DNA of 64,000 nucleotides from an uncultured Oscillospiraceae bacterium (GCA_934654755.1 CAKUGQ010000003.1:59791-123790); one strand, 5' to 3'; positions 9,909 to 19,842 are shown, counted from the stretch's first letter. Numbers and translations are program-made. The notes: generated by a model from the sequence alone, not told the origin.

Positions 9909-11579
9909 ATGAAACGACTTTTTGCCTTGATCCTGACCCTTGTGATGCTGCTTGGCTTGGCAGCCTGTCATCGCGAGGATGCTTCACCGACGGAATCGAC
10001 CGTACATACGGCGCAGCCATCGACCGATACTCCCGACGGTACGAATATCAAGACCTTCACCGTCGGAACGACCGCGCAGATCGAAAAGGCCGTGCGCGGT
10101 GAGTATGCTTTCGATATGCTGGCAAGCGGTGTTTCCGAGCTGCCGCTGATCTGGCAGGATACGGAGGGGAATTTTCATCCGCTGTTGGCAAGCTTTGCAA
10201 CCGAGGACTCCCAAACATGGACGTTTACCGTTACCGAGGGACTGAAATGGTCGGACGGCGCCCCCGTGACCGCTGAGGATATTCTCTACACCCTGCAATA
10301 TGAGGATCGGACGGAGGGCGCTGCGAACTTCGTCTCTCAGACCGATGAGGACGGCAAGACGACCGAGGCCCGCTTCTCCGGCTATGCGCTTTCCGAGGAT
10401 AAAATGCAGCTTTCCCTGGTGCTTACTACGCCCAATGTACGTTTCCTGAGCACGGTTACGACGCTGCGTATCTTGCCGATGCATCTCTACTTCGGAAAAA
10501 CGGACGTAACGGAGGCGGAGGCGCGCGTAACCTGCGGTCCGTATGTGCTGGAGTCCTTCAACCGCGATGCCGGGACGTTGACCTTCCGCGTCAATGCACT
10601 CTACCCGCAGAAGCCGAATGTGGAAACGATCGTCTATCGCATATTCGGAAACGAGGATACGATGTATCTGGCGCTTCAGCATGGCGATATTGATATGGTC
10701 TGGAACTACTCCTCCGGCGTCGCCGCGACATATCAGGAGCTTCTTGCCGGCTTGGATACGGTGAAGCTGATGGCGGTTTCGGCGACGAACGCGCCCGCAG
10801 TGCTTGCGTTCAACAACGCCAAAGGCCTGTTTGCTGACGAGAAGCTTCGCCTTGCCGTCAGTTATGCGTTGGATTATACCGCGTTCGGGACGTATTTCGG
10901 AAGCGCGAATGCAGATCTGCCCAACCGCGGCTTTGTGCCGGGGACGACCGTAGGTTACAAGCCGACCGATAAACTGGAATACAACGAAGCGGTTGCGCAG
11001 GACTATATGCGTGCGGCCGGCTATACAAAGAATTCCGCGGGCTTCTACGAGAAGGATGGCAAAGAGTGCGCGTTCGTTTTGACCGTAAACGCCTCCAAGA
11101 CAACCCATGTGGCGTTGGCGGAGCTGGTCAAAACGCAGCTTGAGCGCTTCGGTATCCGCGTCGGGCTGGATGCCGTGGATAAGGACAGCTATAACGCTAA
11201 GACAAGCAACAAATTCTCTCAGAACAACATTACAATGGAGGCCGCCATTTATGGCTTTACCGCTGCCGGAATGGGCATGGGAAGCGGTCTCGGCAGTATT
11301 TATGTAGACGGGAGTCACAATGTGCAGGGCGGCTGTCAGGTGTTCGACGACGAATTTACCGCGATTCTCGGCCAGATGCGCGAGGCCACAACGCCGGATG
11401 CGTATTCCGCCGCTGCAGGCCGTCTTCAGGATTACTACGCAGCGCATTGTCCGCTGATCGCGCTGTACTGGGATCAACTCATTTTGGCGTATTCTTCGAA
11501 TTATGAGAATCTGACCGCAGATGCGACCTTTGGCCTGAATTGCGCTGCCAACTGGTTCTCGATTACCGCAAAGAGCTGA
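9909..11579 (+). CDS. Family 5 substrate-binding lipoprotein of the importer
   Basis: The 556-residue protein begins with a lipoprotein signal (MKRLFALILTL... lipobox LAAC, Cys at about 18). The mature part matches SBP_bac_5 proteins, including the family motif region LKWSDGAPVTAEDILYTL. Family 5 proteins bind peptides, nickel complexes, opines or metallophores; sequence alone does not separate these. The AAAGGAG ribosome site is 5 bases after the preceding stop. A GTG-start permease follows after 29 bp. The FmdE-like gene at the operon's end makes a metal or metal-chelate ligand worth considering, but this is an inference. Confidence 0.85.
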   Translation: MKRLFALILTLVMLLGLAACHREDASPTESTVHTAQPSTDTPDGTNIKTFTVGTTAQIEKAVRGEYAFDMLASGVSELPLIWQDTEGNFHPLLASFATEDSQTWTFTVTEGLKWSDGAPVTAEDILYTLQYEDRTEGAANFVSQTDEDGKTTEARFSGYALSEDKMQLSLVLTTPNVRFLSTVTTLRILPMHLYFGKTDVTEAEARVTCGPYVLESFNRDAGTLTFRVNALYPQKPNVETIVYRIFGNEDTMYLALQHGDIDMVWNYSSGVAATYQELLAGLDTVKLMAVSATNAPAVLAFNNAKGLFADEKLRLAVSYALDYTAFGTYFGSANADLPNRGFVPGTTVGYKPTDKLEYNEAVAQDYMRAAGYTKNSAGFYEKDGKECAFVLTVNASKTTHVALAELVKTQLERFGIRVGLDAVDKDSYNAKTSNKFSQNNITMEAAIYGFTAAGMGMGSGLGSIYVDGSHNVQGGCQVFDDEFTAILGQMREATTPDAYSAAAGRLQDYYAAHCPLIALYWDQLILAYSSNYENLTADATFGLNCAANWFSITAKS

Positions 11580-11608
11580 CAAAGCTCCGGACGAAGGGAG
11601 GCACAGTC

Positions 11609-12586
11609 GTGCGAAAATATCTGACCTCAATGCTCACGGCACTTCTGTGCTTCCTTCTGATCATTGTGCTGAATTTTCTTTTGCCGCGTATGCTGCCGGG
11701 GGATCCGATAGCCTACCTGACCGGAATGGATGAGGAGGCAATCACGCCTACACAGTATGCGGATTACACGGAAAAGCTGCATCTGAACGACAGCCTTCCG
11801 AAGCAGTTTCTCTGGTATCTGCGCTCACTGGCCGATGGAACGCTTGGTTATTCCTACCAGAAGGAGGCCAACGTTGCCTCTCTGATCGGCACGCGCCTCG
11901 GCGCGACACTTCAAATTGCTTTGCCCGGCGTGCTGCTCAGCACGCTTTTTGGGCTGTTATGGGGATTGCGCTGCGGCTTCCGTAAGGGCGGCATTGCCGA
12001 CCGCATTGCGACGCCGGCACTGGTCGTGCTCAACAGCGTGCCGACCTTTTTGATCGCTCTGGTTCTGATTGCGCTGTTCTGTTTTCAAAATCGTTGGTTC
12101 CCCTATACCGGCCTTAGCGCACCGGATGTGCAGCCCGGAACTGCGGCATGGTTTGCCGATCGGCTGCACCACCTTGTATTGCCCGTTTTGACACTGACTT
12201 TGGCGATGACGCCCTCACGCTTTCTGTTGGTGCGCAATACCGCTACGAAGATCAGCAACGAAAAATATATCTTATATGCCAAAGAGCGAGGCCTTTCTCC
12301 TGCAAAGATTCGTGGAGCCTACCTTCTGCGCAATATGGCCCAGCCGTTTCTGACCATGACGGGCATGAGCGTCGGTGCGTGCTTTGGCGGCTCGCTGGTG
12401 GTGGAGAATCTGTTCTCCGTGCCGGGCATGGGCAGCCTGCTGACCGGTGCGGTCTATACGCTGGATTACCCGCTGATGCAGGGCATCCTGTTTGTCACGA
12501 CGTCCGTGATGCTGGCCGCCATTCTTCTAAGCGATGCGCTATGTATTCTGATTGACCCGCGCGTGCGGTGGGGGGAACAAATATGA
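11609..12586 (+). CDS. ABC importer permease 1, DppB/NikB type
   Basis: The 325-residue integral membrane permease starts at GTG 11609 after AAGGGAGG. It has an N-terminal hydrophobic anchor, an early LPRMLPGDPIAYL segment characteristic of DppB/OppB/NikB, about six membrane segments, and an EAA-type cytoplasmic loop (KERGLSPAKIRGAYLLRN). The late segment VVENLFSVPGMGSLL is also typical. Its stop overlaps the next start by 4 bp (ATGA). Confidence 0.88.
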   Translation: MRKYLTSMLTALLCFLLIIVLNFLLPRMLPGDPIAYLTGMDEEAITPTQYADYTEKLHLNDSLPKQFLWYLRSLADGTLGYSYQKEANVASLIGTRLGATLQIALPGVLLSTLFGLLWGLRCGFRKGGIADRIATPALVVLNSVPTFLIALVLIALFCFQNRWFPYTGLSAPDVQPGTAAWFADRLHHLVLPVLTLTLAMTPSRFLLVRNTATKISNEKYILYAKERGLSPAKIRGAYLLRNMAQPFLTMTGMSVGACFGGSLVVENLFSVPGMGSLLTGAVYTLDYPLMQGILFVTTSVMLAAILLSDALCILIDPRVRWGEQI

Positions 12587-13395
12587 GAAGAGAAAGAGCC
12601 GCTATCCTGGCAGCGGGATTGCTGCTTTTGACCGTCTTTCTGCTGGCTGCTGCCGTACCGCAGCTCTTTACGGGCTACGAACCGAAGCAGATGTTCCGTG
12701 CGTGGCTACCCGCTTCCGGAGAACACTGGCTCGGGACCAATGCACTGGGCTATGACATCTTCACGGAGCTGGTTTACGGAACCCGGCAGACATTGCTCGT
12801 CGGTATGACAAGTAGTCTGCTTGCACTGCTGCTCGGTACGGTACTGGGCGTGTTGTCTGCGCAGCGTGGAGCCCTTGCGGCACTGTGCAAGGGTGCTGCC
12901 GATCTGTTTACGCTGCTGCCGCGTCTGATTGCGCTGATTGTGTTGGCGGCCTTTCTCGGCAGCTCCACGCGGAATTTGATTCTGCTGATCGCAGCGTTTG
13001 GATGGGCGGGCATTGCGCGCGGTGTGCGCGCCAAGGTGCAGCATTTGAACGCGCAGCCGTTTATTGAAAACTGTGTGATTCAAGGCTATTCTCGCAGACA
13101 CATTGCCTTGCATCATCTTCTGCCGAATTTGCAGGATGTGCTGCTTTCGCGTTTTTTGCTGGGCGTCAACAGCTGCATCATGATGGAGTCCACGCTGAGT
13201 TTTCTCGGCTTCGGTGACCTCTACCGCCCTACATGGGGGACGATGATCAGCTTTGCCTACCAGCGCGGCGCATTTCTGCGCGGGGCGTATGCTTATCTGC
13301 TTACGCCCGGCGTGTGTATTATGCTTCTGTCGCTGAGCTTTTATCTTATCAGTCGTTTCCTTGAAAGCAAGCAGGAAACCATTTCCGAACGCTAG
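12583..13395 (+). CDS. ABC importer permease 2, DppC/NikC type
   Basis: The 270-residue permease begins at the ATG at 12583, overlapping the preceding stop, with a G-rich ribosome site. It has an N-terminal membrane segment, the DppC-like HWLGTNALGYDIFTELVYGTR motif and further membrane segments. The EAA loop reads IENCVIQGYSRRHIALHHLLPN and the late motif is ESTLSFLGFGD. It pairs with permease 1 to form the channel. The FmdE-like gene starts 10 bases after its stop. Confidence 0.88.
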   Translation: MRRERAAILAAGLLLLTVFLLAAAVPQLFTGYEPKQMFRAWLPASGEHWLGTNALGYDIFTELVYGTRQTLLVGMTSSLLALLLGTVLGVLSAQRGALAALCKGAADLFTLLPRLIALIVLAAFLGSSTRNLILLIAAFGWAGIARGVRAKVQHLNAQPFIENCVIQGYSRRHIALHHLLPNLQDVLLSRFLLGVNSCIMMESTLSFLGFGDLYRPTWGTMISFAYQRGAFLRGAYAYLLTPGVCIMLLSLSFYLISRFLESKQETISER

Positions 13396-13405
13396 GAGGA
13401 GTGTT

Positions 13406-13936
13406 ATGAAACAGGAATATCTGGAACGTTGGGAGAAGTGCGTTGCCTTTCACGGGCACGCCTGCGGCGGTCTGGCCATCGGATTTCAGGCCAGTCTGTA
13501 CGCGCAGGAGCTTCTGGACTTTGGCCGCGCCGCGGACGAGGAGCTGGTCTGCGTCAGCGAGAATGATGCCTGCGGCGTGGATGCCATTCAGGCGCTGCTT
13601 GGCTGTACGGTCGGCAAGGGAAATTTGATCTTTAAAATGCACGGAAAGCAGGCGTTTTCCTTCTACGAGCGCAAAAGCGGCCGCAGCGTGCGGCTGGTAC
13701 TGCGCGACACGCCGGGTATGACCCGGCAGGAGCGTCACGACTGGTTGACAGACGGGGATTATCACGAGCTGTTCGATGTCAAGCCGGCGCCGCAGGATGT
13801 CCCGGAGCACGCGCGTATTTTCAAAAGCTATCTCTGCGCTGTCTGCGGTGAGCGTGTCGCGGAGAGCCATGTACGGCTGCAAAACGGTGAAACGGTCTGT
13901 CCGGCGTGCTTCAGCGACTACTCGCGCGGCCTATGA
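13406..13936 (+). CDS. FmdE-like metal-binding protein
   Basis: The 176-residue protein has an N-terminal FmdE-family domain with the hallmark FHGHACGGLAIG, followed by conserved acidic/Cys motifs (SENDACGVDAIQ). A C-terminal treble-clef-like zinc ribbon has CAVCGE at about residue 147 and CPAC near the end. The family is named after subunit E of formylmethanofuran dehydrogenase, but stand-alone bacterial members are not known to do that reaction and their role is unclear. AGGAGGAG precedes the ATG. Placement at the end of a peptide/nickel-type importer operon suggests handling of an imported metal or metal complex (inference). Confidence 0.8.
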   Translation: MKQEYLERWEKCVAFHGHACGGLAIGFQASLYAQELLDFGRAADEELVCVSENDACGVDAIQALLGCTVGKGNLIFKMHGKQAFSFYERKSGRSVRLVLRDTPGMTRQERHDWLTDGDYHELFDVKPAPQDVPEHARIFKSYLCAVCGERVAESHVRLQNGETVCPACFSDYSRGL

Positions 13937-14685
13937 TGCGCCCCTTTGACAACCCATACGCCTCGGCGGAGAGCCAGCTGCACGGACTGCCGGACGGCTT
14001 CCCGGCGGCAGACCGGGCCGTGTGGACGGACTATGATGCCTGCATTGCCGCGGGGAAGGCGCTCTCGCGGCAGCTCCGCTACCGCGAGGCGATCGCGGCG
14101 TACTCGACGGCGCTGCGTTTTCGCCCACGCGATCCGCAGGCGCTGCGTCTGCGCGCGGGACGTTATCTAACAACACTGCAATGTGAGTTTGCGTTAACGG
14201 ATTTCGCTGCCTGCCTTGCACTCGGTGCGGACGCGCTCGACGTCGGTTACCGCAGGGCGCTGGCGCTGTATTTCCTTGGCCGTGACCGTGAGGCAATGGA
14301 GCTGTGGGAAGCTGTGCTCCCGCTTTGCGATGATGAGATGGGCGTTGCCGTGATCTACTGGCATACGCTCGCTGCAAGCAGGTGCGGTGCGAAGGCGATC
14401 CTTTTGGGGAAGTGGCATGAAAACATGGCTGCCGGCCATCACACGGGCTACGACCGTGCAATGCGCGTTTTTGCGGGGAAGCTAGATGCGGCGGCACTGC
14501 TGAGAACGCTCCGCTCCGAGCCGGAGGATATGGAGTTTGCCATTGGGGCGTATGCGCTGTCTCTCTGCCCGGGGGTGGATCGGACGGCGCTATTGCGCGA
14601 ACTGCTGCTGCGCGACGGCTTTTGGCCCTGCTTTGCCTATCTCGCCGCGTGGAGCGACGCAGACAAAAACGGACTGTCTCTCTGA
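13933..14685 (+). CDS. TPR-repeat protein
   Basis: The 250-residue protein starts at an ATG overlapping the fmdE-like stop by 4 bp. Helical tetratricopeptide-like repeats run from about residue 40 to 150 (AIAAYSTALRFRPRDPQALRL, then LGADALDVGYRRALALYFLG and a degenerate third copy). There is no signal peptide or membrane segment, so it is probably cytosolic. It is the last gene of the importer operon and its stop lies inside the terminator stem. A partner cannot be named. Confidence 0.75.
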   Translation: MMRPFDNPYASAESQLHGLPDGFPAADRAVWTDYDACIAAGKALSRQLRYREAIAAYSTALRFRPRDPQALRLRAGRYLTTLQCEFALTDFAACLALGADALDVGYRRALALYFLGRDREAMELWEAVLPLCDDEMGVAVIYWHTLAASRCGAKAILLGKWHENMAAGHHTGYDRAMRVFAGKLDAAALLRTLRSEPEDMEFAIGAYALSLCPGVDRTALLRELLLRDGFWPCFAYLAAWSDADKNGLSL

Positions 14686-14707
14686 GCGGAGACGGTCCGT
14701 TTTTGTC
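14662..14707. terminator. Bidirectional terminator between convergent operons
   Basis: A 19-bp stem (GACAAAAACGGACTGTCTC with one T-G wobble) and 8-base loop hold the stop codon of the + gene and touch that of the - gene. The A- and T-runs in its arms serve both directions. Confidence 0.9.
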
Positions 14708-16862
14708 AGTCTGTTTTTTCGATTACCATCTCGAGGATCGGCCCGAGGAGGGGATCGTTCATATATGGCCTGTCCCTATCCTCTGGATCGGGGCTCAGCG
14801 CATAGGAGGTTGGAATGCGAACCCTGAGCGTACCGTTCGCCATGAGTCGCGCAAGCTCTGTTTCGGTCAGTGCGTCAAGCGGGTAGGACTCGCCGTCGCG
14901 CTCAAGGGTGAACTCCGCGCATTTCCAGAAGGCCTGCTGAAACAGCGCGACCAATTCAGGACAGTCCTGCATAGGAAGCTGCATTTTTGTGGGGGTTTGC
15001 TGATTGGCTGTCGGCATGGCCAGCATCGCAAGCAACGCCTCGCGCGGGGTACGTTCCAGAGCTTCCTTTGCTTCGGCAATCGCATCGGCAAGCGAAAGGT
15101 CGGTCACGTTCTCGCTGCGGAAGGTGAAGGTCTTGCAGAACGCATCGTTTTGGTAGACGGATACTCTGTTGCTCGTTTTATCGTAAGTAACTTCCCAATA
15201 GCCATTCGCAACGGAAACGCCGTTGCTTCGGTTTGACACCTGCCTTGTTTCCGATGTGAAATCCGCTCTGGTATGATAAGTGCAGCAGGAAACAATTCCG
15301 GCGCTGTCACTGTAGATAATCAGCCCAGACTTCTCGCCCTCCGGGAAGGCGTAAGCGCCGTAGGCCGTGCCGTCTTTATCGGTAAAGACGGAGCGCCGGG
15401 CGGTGGTCTTGCCGGTTACGGTCAGGCCGGAAACATAGCGCAGGAGCAAGTAATCGGACAGCGAAAAATCCGGTATACTCAGCTTTTCGTAGGCCGTGCA
15501 GTCGCTGCTGTAAGGAATAGAAAAGGGATCTGTGATTTTGAATCTTACGCCGTAATACCTGGCATACGCTTCGATCAGGCTTTCCGGCGTCAATGCGCCG
15601 CCAAAAGCGGAGCTGTCGCCCTGCCGCAGCCCGACCAGACGATACCCCTCGGGCAGCTGGATTGTGTAGCTCCCGTCGGGACTCGGATACAGCGTATAAC
15701 GGTAGATCATCTCCTTTGTACGAAGGCTTCCCTCGTCCGGGTTTGGCGCGAGCGTATCGAGCGGTGTGCCGTTTTCTGAAGTTCCCGGCAAATCGGAAAC
15801 GAGCCGCCCTTCGGAGAAGGGCAGCCCGTTACAGGTTCCGTCGGCAAGCCGACCGGTGTCGTAGTATAGTCCGGACTCGCCGAGGTCACCGTTGTTGATC
15901 CCGGTAAACGGCTGCCCGTCAAAGTACAGAAGACCGTCTATGATCTGCCAGCCCGAGGCTGTCTCTCCGCTTTCATTTGGTTTTTCGCGACCGCAGACAC
16001 ACTTGCCTCCGAATTTGTTGTTCTCGAAGGAACAATCCTTATCCTCGCGGTGAGTACACAACCGGCAGATGGCGGTATGCGTTGCGGTCGTCGTATCCGT
16101 CGTGTTCTGCTTGTAATAGCAATTGTGTACCTTATCCACGTCAGCGGCCGGGCTAACTTCCCGTCTACTAATGGAGTCATAAGTTTTTTCTGCTGAATTC
16201 CCAGTGGTATTCTCCTTCAGTATCGCGCCGCAGTCGTTACACAGGAAGCAGGCCGCATACCCGGGCGTGATACAGTCGGCTGTGTGAGCCTTTAGCTCGG
16301 TGCGATTTGGATGTTCACAGCTGCTCGGATGCACCGCTTCGGCGTCAAAATTGACGGGCAGAATCTCATAAAGCGCATAGACGGCAATGGAGGCGCTCCC
16401 CTTGAACTGTGTCTGCTCCAGCAGGGGATTCAGATTTTTCGGGACACGCCAGAGAAACTGCCGCTCCGCATTCCAATACCGGTCGTCTACGTTGATCGCG
16501 CAGCTTTCCAGCAGGGTTTTGATGAGCTCCGTTTTCTTCTCCTCCGACAGCGTTCCGTTGGCAATGGGGGAGCTGCGGTAGGTCAGCAGCTTCGTTTGCG
16601 AGGAATCGTAGCCAAAGACGAAAATATCGTCGCTCTTCTGCACGAAGATCAGAAGATCGGCGCTGTCGTCGCCGTGATCGGCAAGCAGCGAGGCCAGCAG
16701 CTCATTCGTCAGCGATTGTGCGTCGGACAGCGCCGAGGCATCGCCATTCGCTCGATCGAAGATCGCGCCCCAGTCGAAGCTGAAGGCCAGTACACCGGCC
16801 AGAATCGCAATGACGGCAATGACAATGACGATCTCAAGAAGCGTAAAGCCGTGGTGTTTCAT
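14706..16862 (-). CDS. Giant type IV pilin-like protein
   Basis: The 718-residue protein starts with a short leader and class III prepilin motif (MKHHGFTLLEIVIVIAVIAIL), with PilD cleavage expected after Gly5 and Glu5 in the mature form. Pilins are usually 130-200 residues; this one has a very large exported C-terminal part. At about 175-300 it contains several Cys/His pairs (CEHPNRTE, CFLCNDCG, CRLCTHRED, CVCG) that look like zinc-ribbon-type repeats; later regions are beta-rich. It is the last gene of the pilus operon, 14 bp after pilB. A tip-located minor pilin or adhesin is the likeliest role (inference). Confidence 0.8.
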   Translation of the reverse strand: MKHHGFTLLEIVIVIAVIAILAGVLAFSFDWGAIFDRANGDASALSDAQSLTNELLASLLADHGDDSADLLIFVQKSDDIFVFGYDSSQTKLLTYRSSPIANGTLSEEKKTELIKTLLESCAINVDDRYWNAERQFLWRVPKNLNPLLEQTQFKGSASIAVYALYEILPVNFDAEAVHPSSCEHPNRTELKAHTADCITPGYAACFLCNDCGAILKENTTGNSAEKTYDSISRREVSPAADVDKVHNCYYKQNTTDTTTATHTAICRLCTHREDKDCSFENNKFGGKCVCGREKPNESGETASGWQIIDGLLYFDGQPFTGINNGDLGESGLYYDTGRLADGTCNGLPFSEGRLVSDLPGTSENGTPLDTLAPNPDEGSLRTKEMIYRYTLYPSPDGSYTIQLPEGYRLVGLRQGDSSAFGGALTPESLIEAYARYYGVRFKITDPFSIPYSSDCTAYEKLSIPDFSLSDYLLLRYVSGLTVTGKTTARRSVFTDKDGTAYGAYAFPEGEKSGLIIYSDSAGIVSCCTYHTRADFTSETRQVSNRSNGVSVANGYWEVTYDKTSNRVSVYQNDAFCKTFTFRSENVTDLSLADAIAEAKEALERTPREALLAMLAMPTANQQTPTKMQLPMQDCPELVALFQQAFWKCAEFTLERDGESYPLDALTETELARLMANGTLRVRIPTSYALSPDPEDRDRPYMNDPLLGPILEMVIEKTD

Positions 16863-16876
16863 AGCCGTACCCTCCG

Positions 16877-18568
16877 TTATTCCATGGACAGCGCCATCAG
16901 CTCCTGCACGCTTGTTACGCCGCGCAGCACATATTCGCGGCAGTTTTCCCAGATGGTCGTCATGCCGCTCTGGCGCACGGCCTCGCGGAGCTGCTCGGCG
17001 GAGATATCCGTTGCAAGTGCGTCGCGGATGGATTCGTCCAGATACATGATCTCGTGCACGGCGGTACGGCCGCGGTAGCCGGTACCGTTGCAGAACTGAC
17101 AGCCCTTGGGGCGGCAGATCGTGACCGGCTCGGTGAGCTTGAGCATTTTCATTTCCACGGCATTCGTCTTGCCCTTGCGCTTACAGGCGGGGCAGAGACG
17201 CTTGACAAGTCGCTGGGAAATGACGCCGATCAGCGCGTCGGCGACAAAATACTGCGAGATTCCCATATCCGTCAGACGTGTCAGAACGCCCGGTGCGTCG
17301 TTTGTATGGATGGTTGAAAGGACAAGGTGACCCGTGATAGCCGCACGAATGGCGATCTGCGCCGTCTCCTCGTCTCGAATCTCGCCGATCATGATGATGT
17401 CCGGGTCCTGACGCATGATCGAACGCAGCGCCGTGGCGAAGGTGAGGTTTGCTTTGTTGTTGACGTTGACCTGATTGATGCCGAGCATGGTGTATTCGAC
17501 CGGGTCTTCGACGGTAACGATATTGACGTCCGGGCGGTTCAGCTCACGCAGGAAGGTATAGAGCGTTGTGGACTTACCGCAGCCGGTCGGGCCGGACATC
17601 AGGATGATACCGTGAGGCCGCGCAATCATTTTGTCGACGATTTCGTTTGCCTTTGTAGTGAAGCCCAACTCGGTACGCGAGAGGTTGAACGCGCTCTTGT
17701 CGAGCACTCGAATGACAAACTTTTCGCCGTAAACGGTAGGCAGCGTGGAGACACGGAAGTCGTACTCCGAACCGTTGATGGTCAGATTGATACGGCCGTC
17801 CTGCGGAATGCGTTTCTCGGCAATGTTGATGCCGGACATGATCTTTACGCGTGCGGCAATGGCGGGATAGGATTCGATAGAGAAGCGGGCGCGCTCATTC
17901 AGACGGCCGTCGATACGGTAGCGAACCGTAACAAAGCTCTCAAACGGCTCAATGTGAATATCCGACGCGCGGAAGGGGATGGCTTCCTTAATGATCGAGT
18001 CCACGAGACGGACGGTCGGTGCATTGAGCACGTCCTCGTCGGAGTCCAAACGAACCTCCGTATTGCCCATGCCGCGTTCGATGATGCGTTCATCGTTGCT
18101 TTTGTTGATGTTGCTCAGGGCGACGGCCGTAGACTTGATGGCCAGCTCGCCGTCGATGAATACGTCGATTTGTGTAGGCGGAACAAGGACATATTCCACA
18201 TGGCCGTGGAACACGGCGGAGACGACGGACATGGACGCGAAATCCAACGGTCGCGCGCAGGCAACGACCAGCGTGCCGTTGGCTGCGATGACGATGGGGA
18301 CGATCTTTTTCGCGCGCAGGAAGGCGAGATCGAAGCGCGAAAGCAAGTCGCGATCGACCTCAAGCATATCCATCTGGATGTAGGGCATTTCAAAGAACTC
18401 GCCCAGTGCGTCGAGCGCGGTAATCTCGTTGCAGAGATTCTGCGCCAGCAGATAACGCTCGACCGGCATGTCCAGACGTTCCGCTTCCTCCAGGATCCGG
18501 TCAAAATTCTTCTTCCGGACGACTTTCTTGTAGACAAAATACTGTAGGATCTCAAAATTCAGGTTCAT
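16877..18568 (-). CDS. pilB: Type IV pilus assembly ATPase PilB
   Basis: The 563-residue protein has an N-terminal MshEN/GspE-N-like region and the GspE/PilB catalytic domain. It shows Walker A GPTGCGKST (about 325), an Asp box with VEDPVEYTM, Walker B IIMIGEIRDEETA and a His box. The tetracysteine zinc motif (CPAC at about 458, CQFC at about 489) separates assembly ATPases from retraction ATPases, which usually lack it. It powers pilin addition at the inner face of the membrane. It overlaps pilC by 4 bp (ATGA). Confidence 0.93.
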   Translation of the reverse strand: MNLNFEILQYFVYKKVVRKKNFDRILEEAERLDMPVERYLLAQNLCNEITALDALGEFFEMPYIQMDMLEVDRDLLSRFDLAFLRAKKIVPIVIAANGTLVVACARPLDFASMSVVSAVFHGHVEYVLVPPTQIDVFIDGELAIKSTAVALSNINKSNDERIIERGMGNTEVRLDSDEDVLNAPTVRLVDSIIKEAIPFRASDIHIEPFESFVTVRYRIDGRLNERARFSIESYPAIAARVKIMSGINIAEKRIPQDGRINLTINGSEYDFRVSTLPTVYGEKFVIRVLDKSAFNLSRTELGFTTKANEIVDKMIARPHGIILMSGPTGCGKSTTLYTFLRELNRPDVNIVTVEDPVEYTMLGINQVNVNNKANLTFATALRSIMRQDPDIIMIGEIRDEETAQIAIRAAITGHLVLSTIHTNDAPGVLTRLTDMGISQYFVADALIGVISQRLVKRLCPACKRKGKTNAVEMKMLKLTEPVTICRPKGCQFCNGTGYRGRTAVHEIMYLDESIRDALATDISAEQLREAVRQSGMTTIWENCREYVLRGVTSVQELMALSME

Positions 18569-19824
18569 AGCATCGTTATCCTCTGCACAATGTAAGCAAG
18601 AGCCGGTTCCTGAGCCGGTTCCAACGTTTGCATGATCGAAAGCATCGGTGAGTAGATGGCGTAGAACAGCAGGCCGACAAGACCGCCCATAATACCCAGC
18701 ATGATCGGCTGGATCAGCGTGGTCATGGCGTTGAGCGCCTGCTCGGCTTCACCGTCGAAGTACCCGCAGGACTGGAGCAGCACGCGATCGAGATTGCCGG
18801 TTTTTTCACCGACGGAAACCATCTGGATCAGAATGGTGGGGAACAGACGGTAGGCGGTCAGTGCGCGTGTCAGGCTTTGGCCCTGACGCACCGCGTCGGC
18901 AGCCATACGGAAGCGCTTTTCGACATTTTTGTTTCCGAGTACGACGCACACAACATCCATCGCGTCGGCAATGTCCATGCCGCCGGACAGAAGCAGACCG
19001 AACGAGCGGGCAAAGCGTGCGCTGATGAGCGCAATATGCACTTTGCCGAAGACCGGCAGCTTCAATACCAGCGTGTTGAAGAAATACTTGCCCGTAGCCG
19101 TGCGGCCGAAGATAATAACGGCAAGGACGAATGCGGCGATGGCGAGGACAAGATACATCCAGCTTGCGATAAACCAATCGCTGATCGCCATGATCGCCAG
19201 CGTCAGCGGCGGCATCTCAACATTCAGGTCTTTCAGCGTGTCGCTGAAGGTCGGAATCACGAAGGCAACCATCAGGATCAGAATGCCGAGCATCAGGATT
19301 GCCAGAAAGAGCGGATAAATCATAGCGCCCTTGGTCTTGGATTTGATCTTTGCGTCGGTTTCGTAGTAGTCGGCAACGGAGCGCAGCACCTCGTCAAGCA
19401 TACCGCTCTGCTCGCCGACAAAGACCATGCTGGTAAAGAAGTGCGGGAACACGCGCTTGTGCTTGCTCATTGCTTCGGACAGCAGGACGCCCGCTTTTAC
19501 GTCCTCATACACGGAGGCAAGAACCTTTCTCAGAAAGCCGGAGTAGGATTGCTCCTTCAGGACATCCAGACTGTCTACGATAGAGATGCCGGACTCAATC
19601 ATGATGGCGAACTGACGGCAGAAGGTGGTCAACTCGCGGACGCTGACCTTGCCGGAGAGGGAGAAGAAGGCCGAAGGCGGCTTATCCGAGATGGGCGTCG
19701 CTTTGATAAGGTACAGGCGCTGCCGGAGCAGCTGCCGCCGCAGATCTTCTTCGTTCTCGGCAAGGAAGTTGCCCTTAAACTTCTTCTTGTCGATGTCTAC
19801 GGCGATATACTTGTATTTCTGCAT
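18565..19824 (-). CDS. pilC: Type IV pilus inner-membrane platform protein PilC
   Basis: The 419-residue protein has two GspF/T2SF repeats, each ending in membrane segments (about 165-240 and 370-400). Characteristic motifs are FCRQFAIMIESGISIVDSLD and FARSFGLLLSGGMDIADAMD. An N-terminal domain of about 60 residues (YKYIAVDIDKKKFKGNF) is usual for PilC. It couples PilB to pilin extraction from the membrane. It lies between pilD, 18 bp upstream, and pilB, which overlaps it. Confidence 0.92.
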   Translation of the reverse strand: MQKYKYIAVDIDKKKFKGNFLAENEEDLRRQLLRQRLYLIKATPISDKPPSAFFSLSGKVSVRELTTFCRQFAIMIESGISIVDSLDVLKEQSYSGFLRKVLASVYEDVKAGVLLSEAMSKHKRVFPHFFTSMVFVGEQSGMLDEVLRSVADYYETDAKIKSKTKGAMIYPLFLAILMLGILILMVAFVIPTFSDTLKDLNVEMPPLTLAIMAISDWFIASWMYLVLAIAAFVLAVIIFGRTATGKYFFNTLVLKLPVFGKVHIALISARFARSFGLLLSGGMDIADAMDVVCVVLGNKNVEKRFRMAADAVRQGQSLTRALTAYRLFPTILIQMVSVGEKTGNLDRVLLQSCGYFDGEAEQALNAMTTLIQPIMLGIMGGLVGLLFYAIYSPMLSIMQTLEPAQEPALAYIVQRITML

Positions 19825-19842
19825 ACCACAATTCCTTTCTTT

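Noticed and set aside
17327..18547. 406-codon + strand open frame
   Set aside because: Antisense to pilB; no domain or ribosome site of note.
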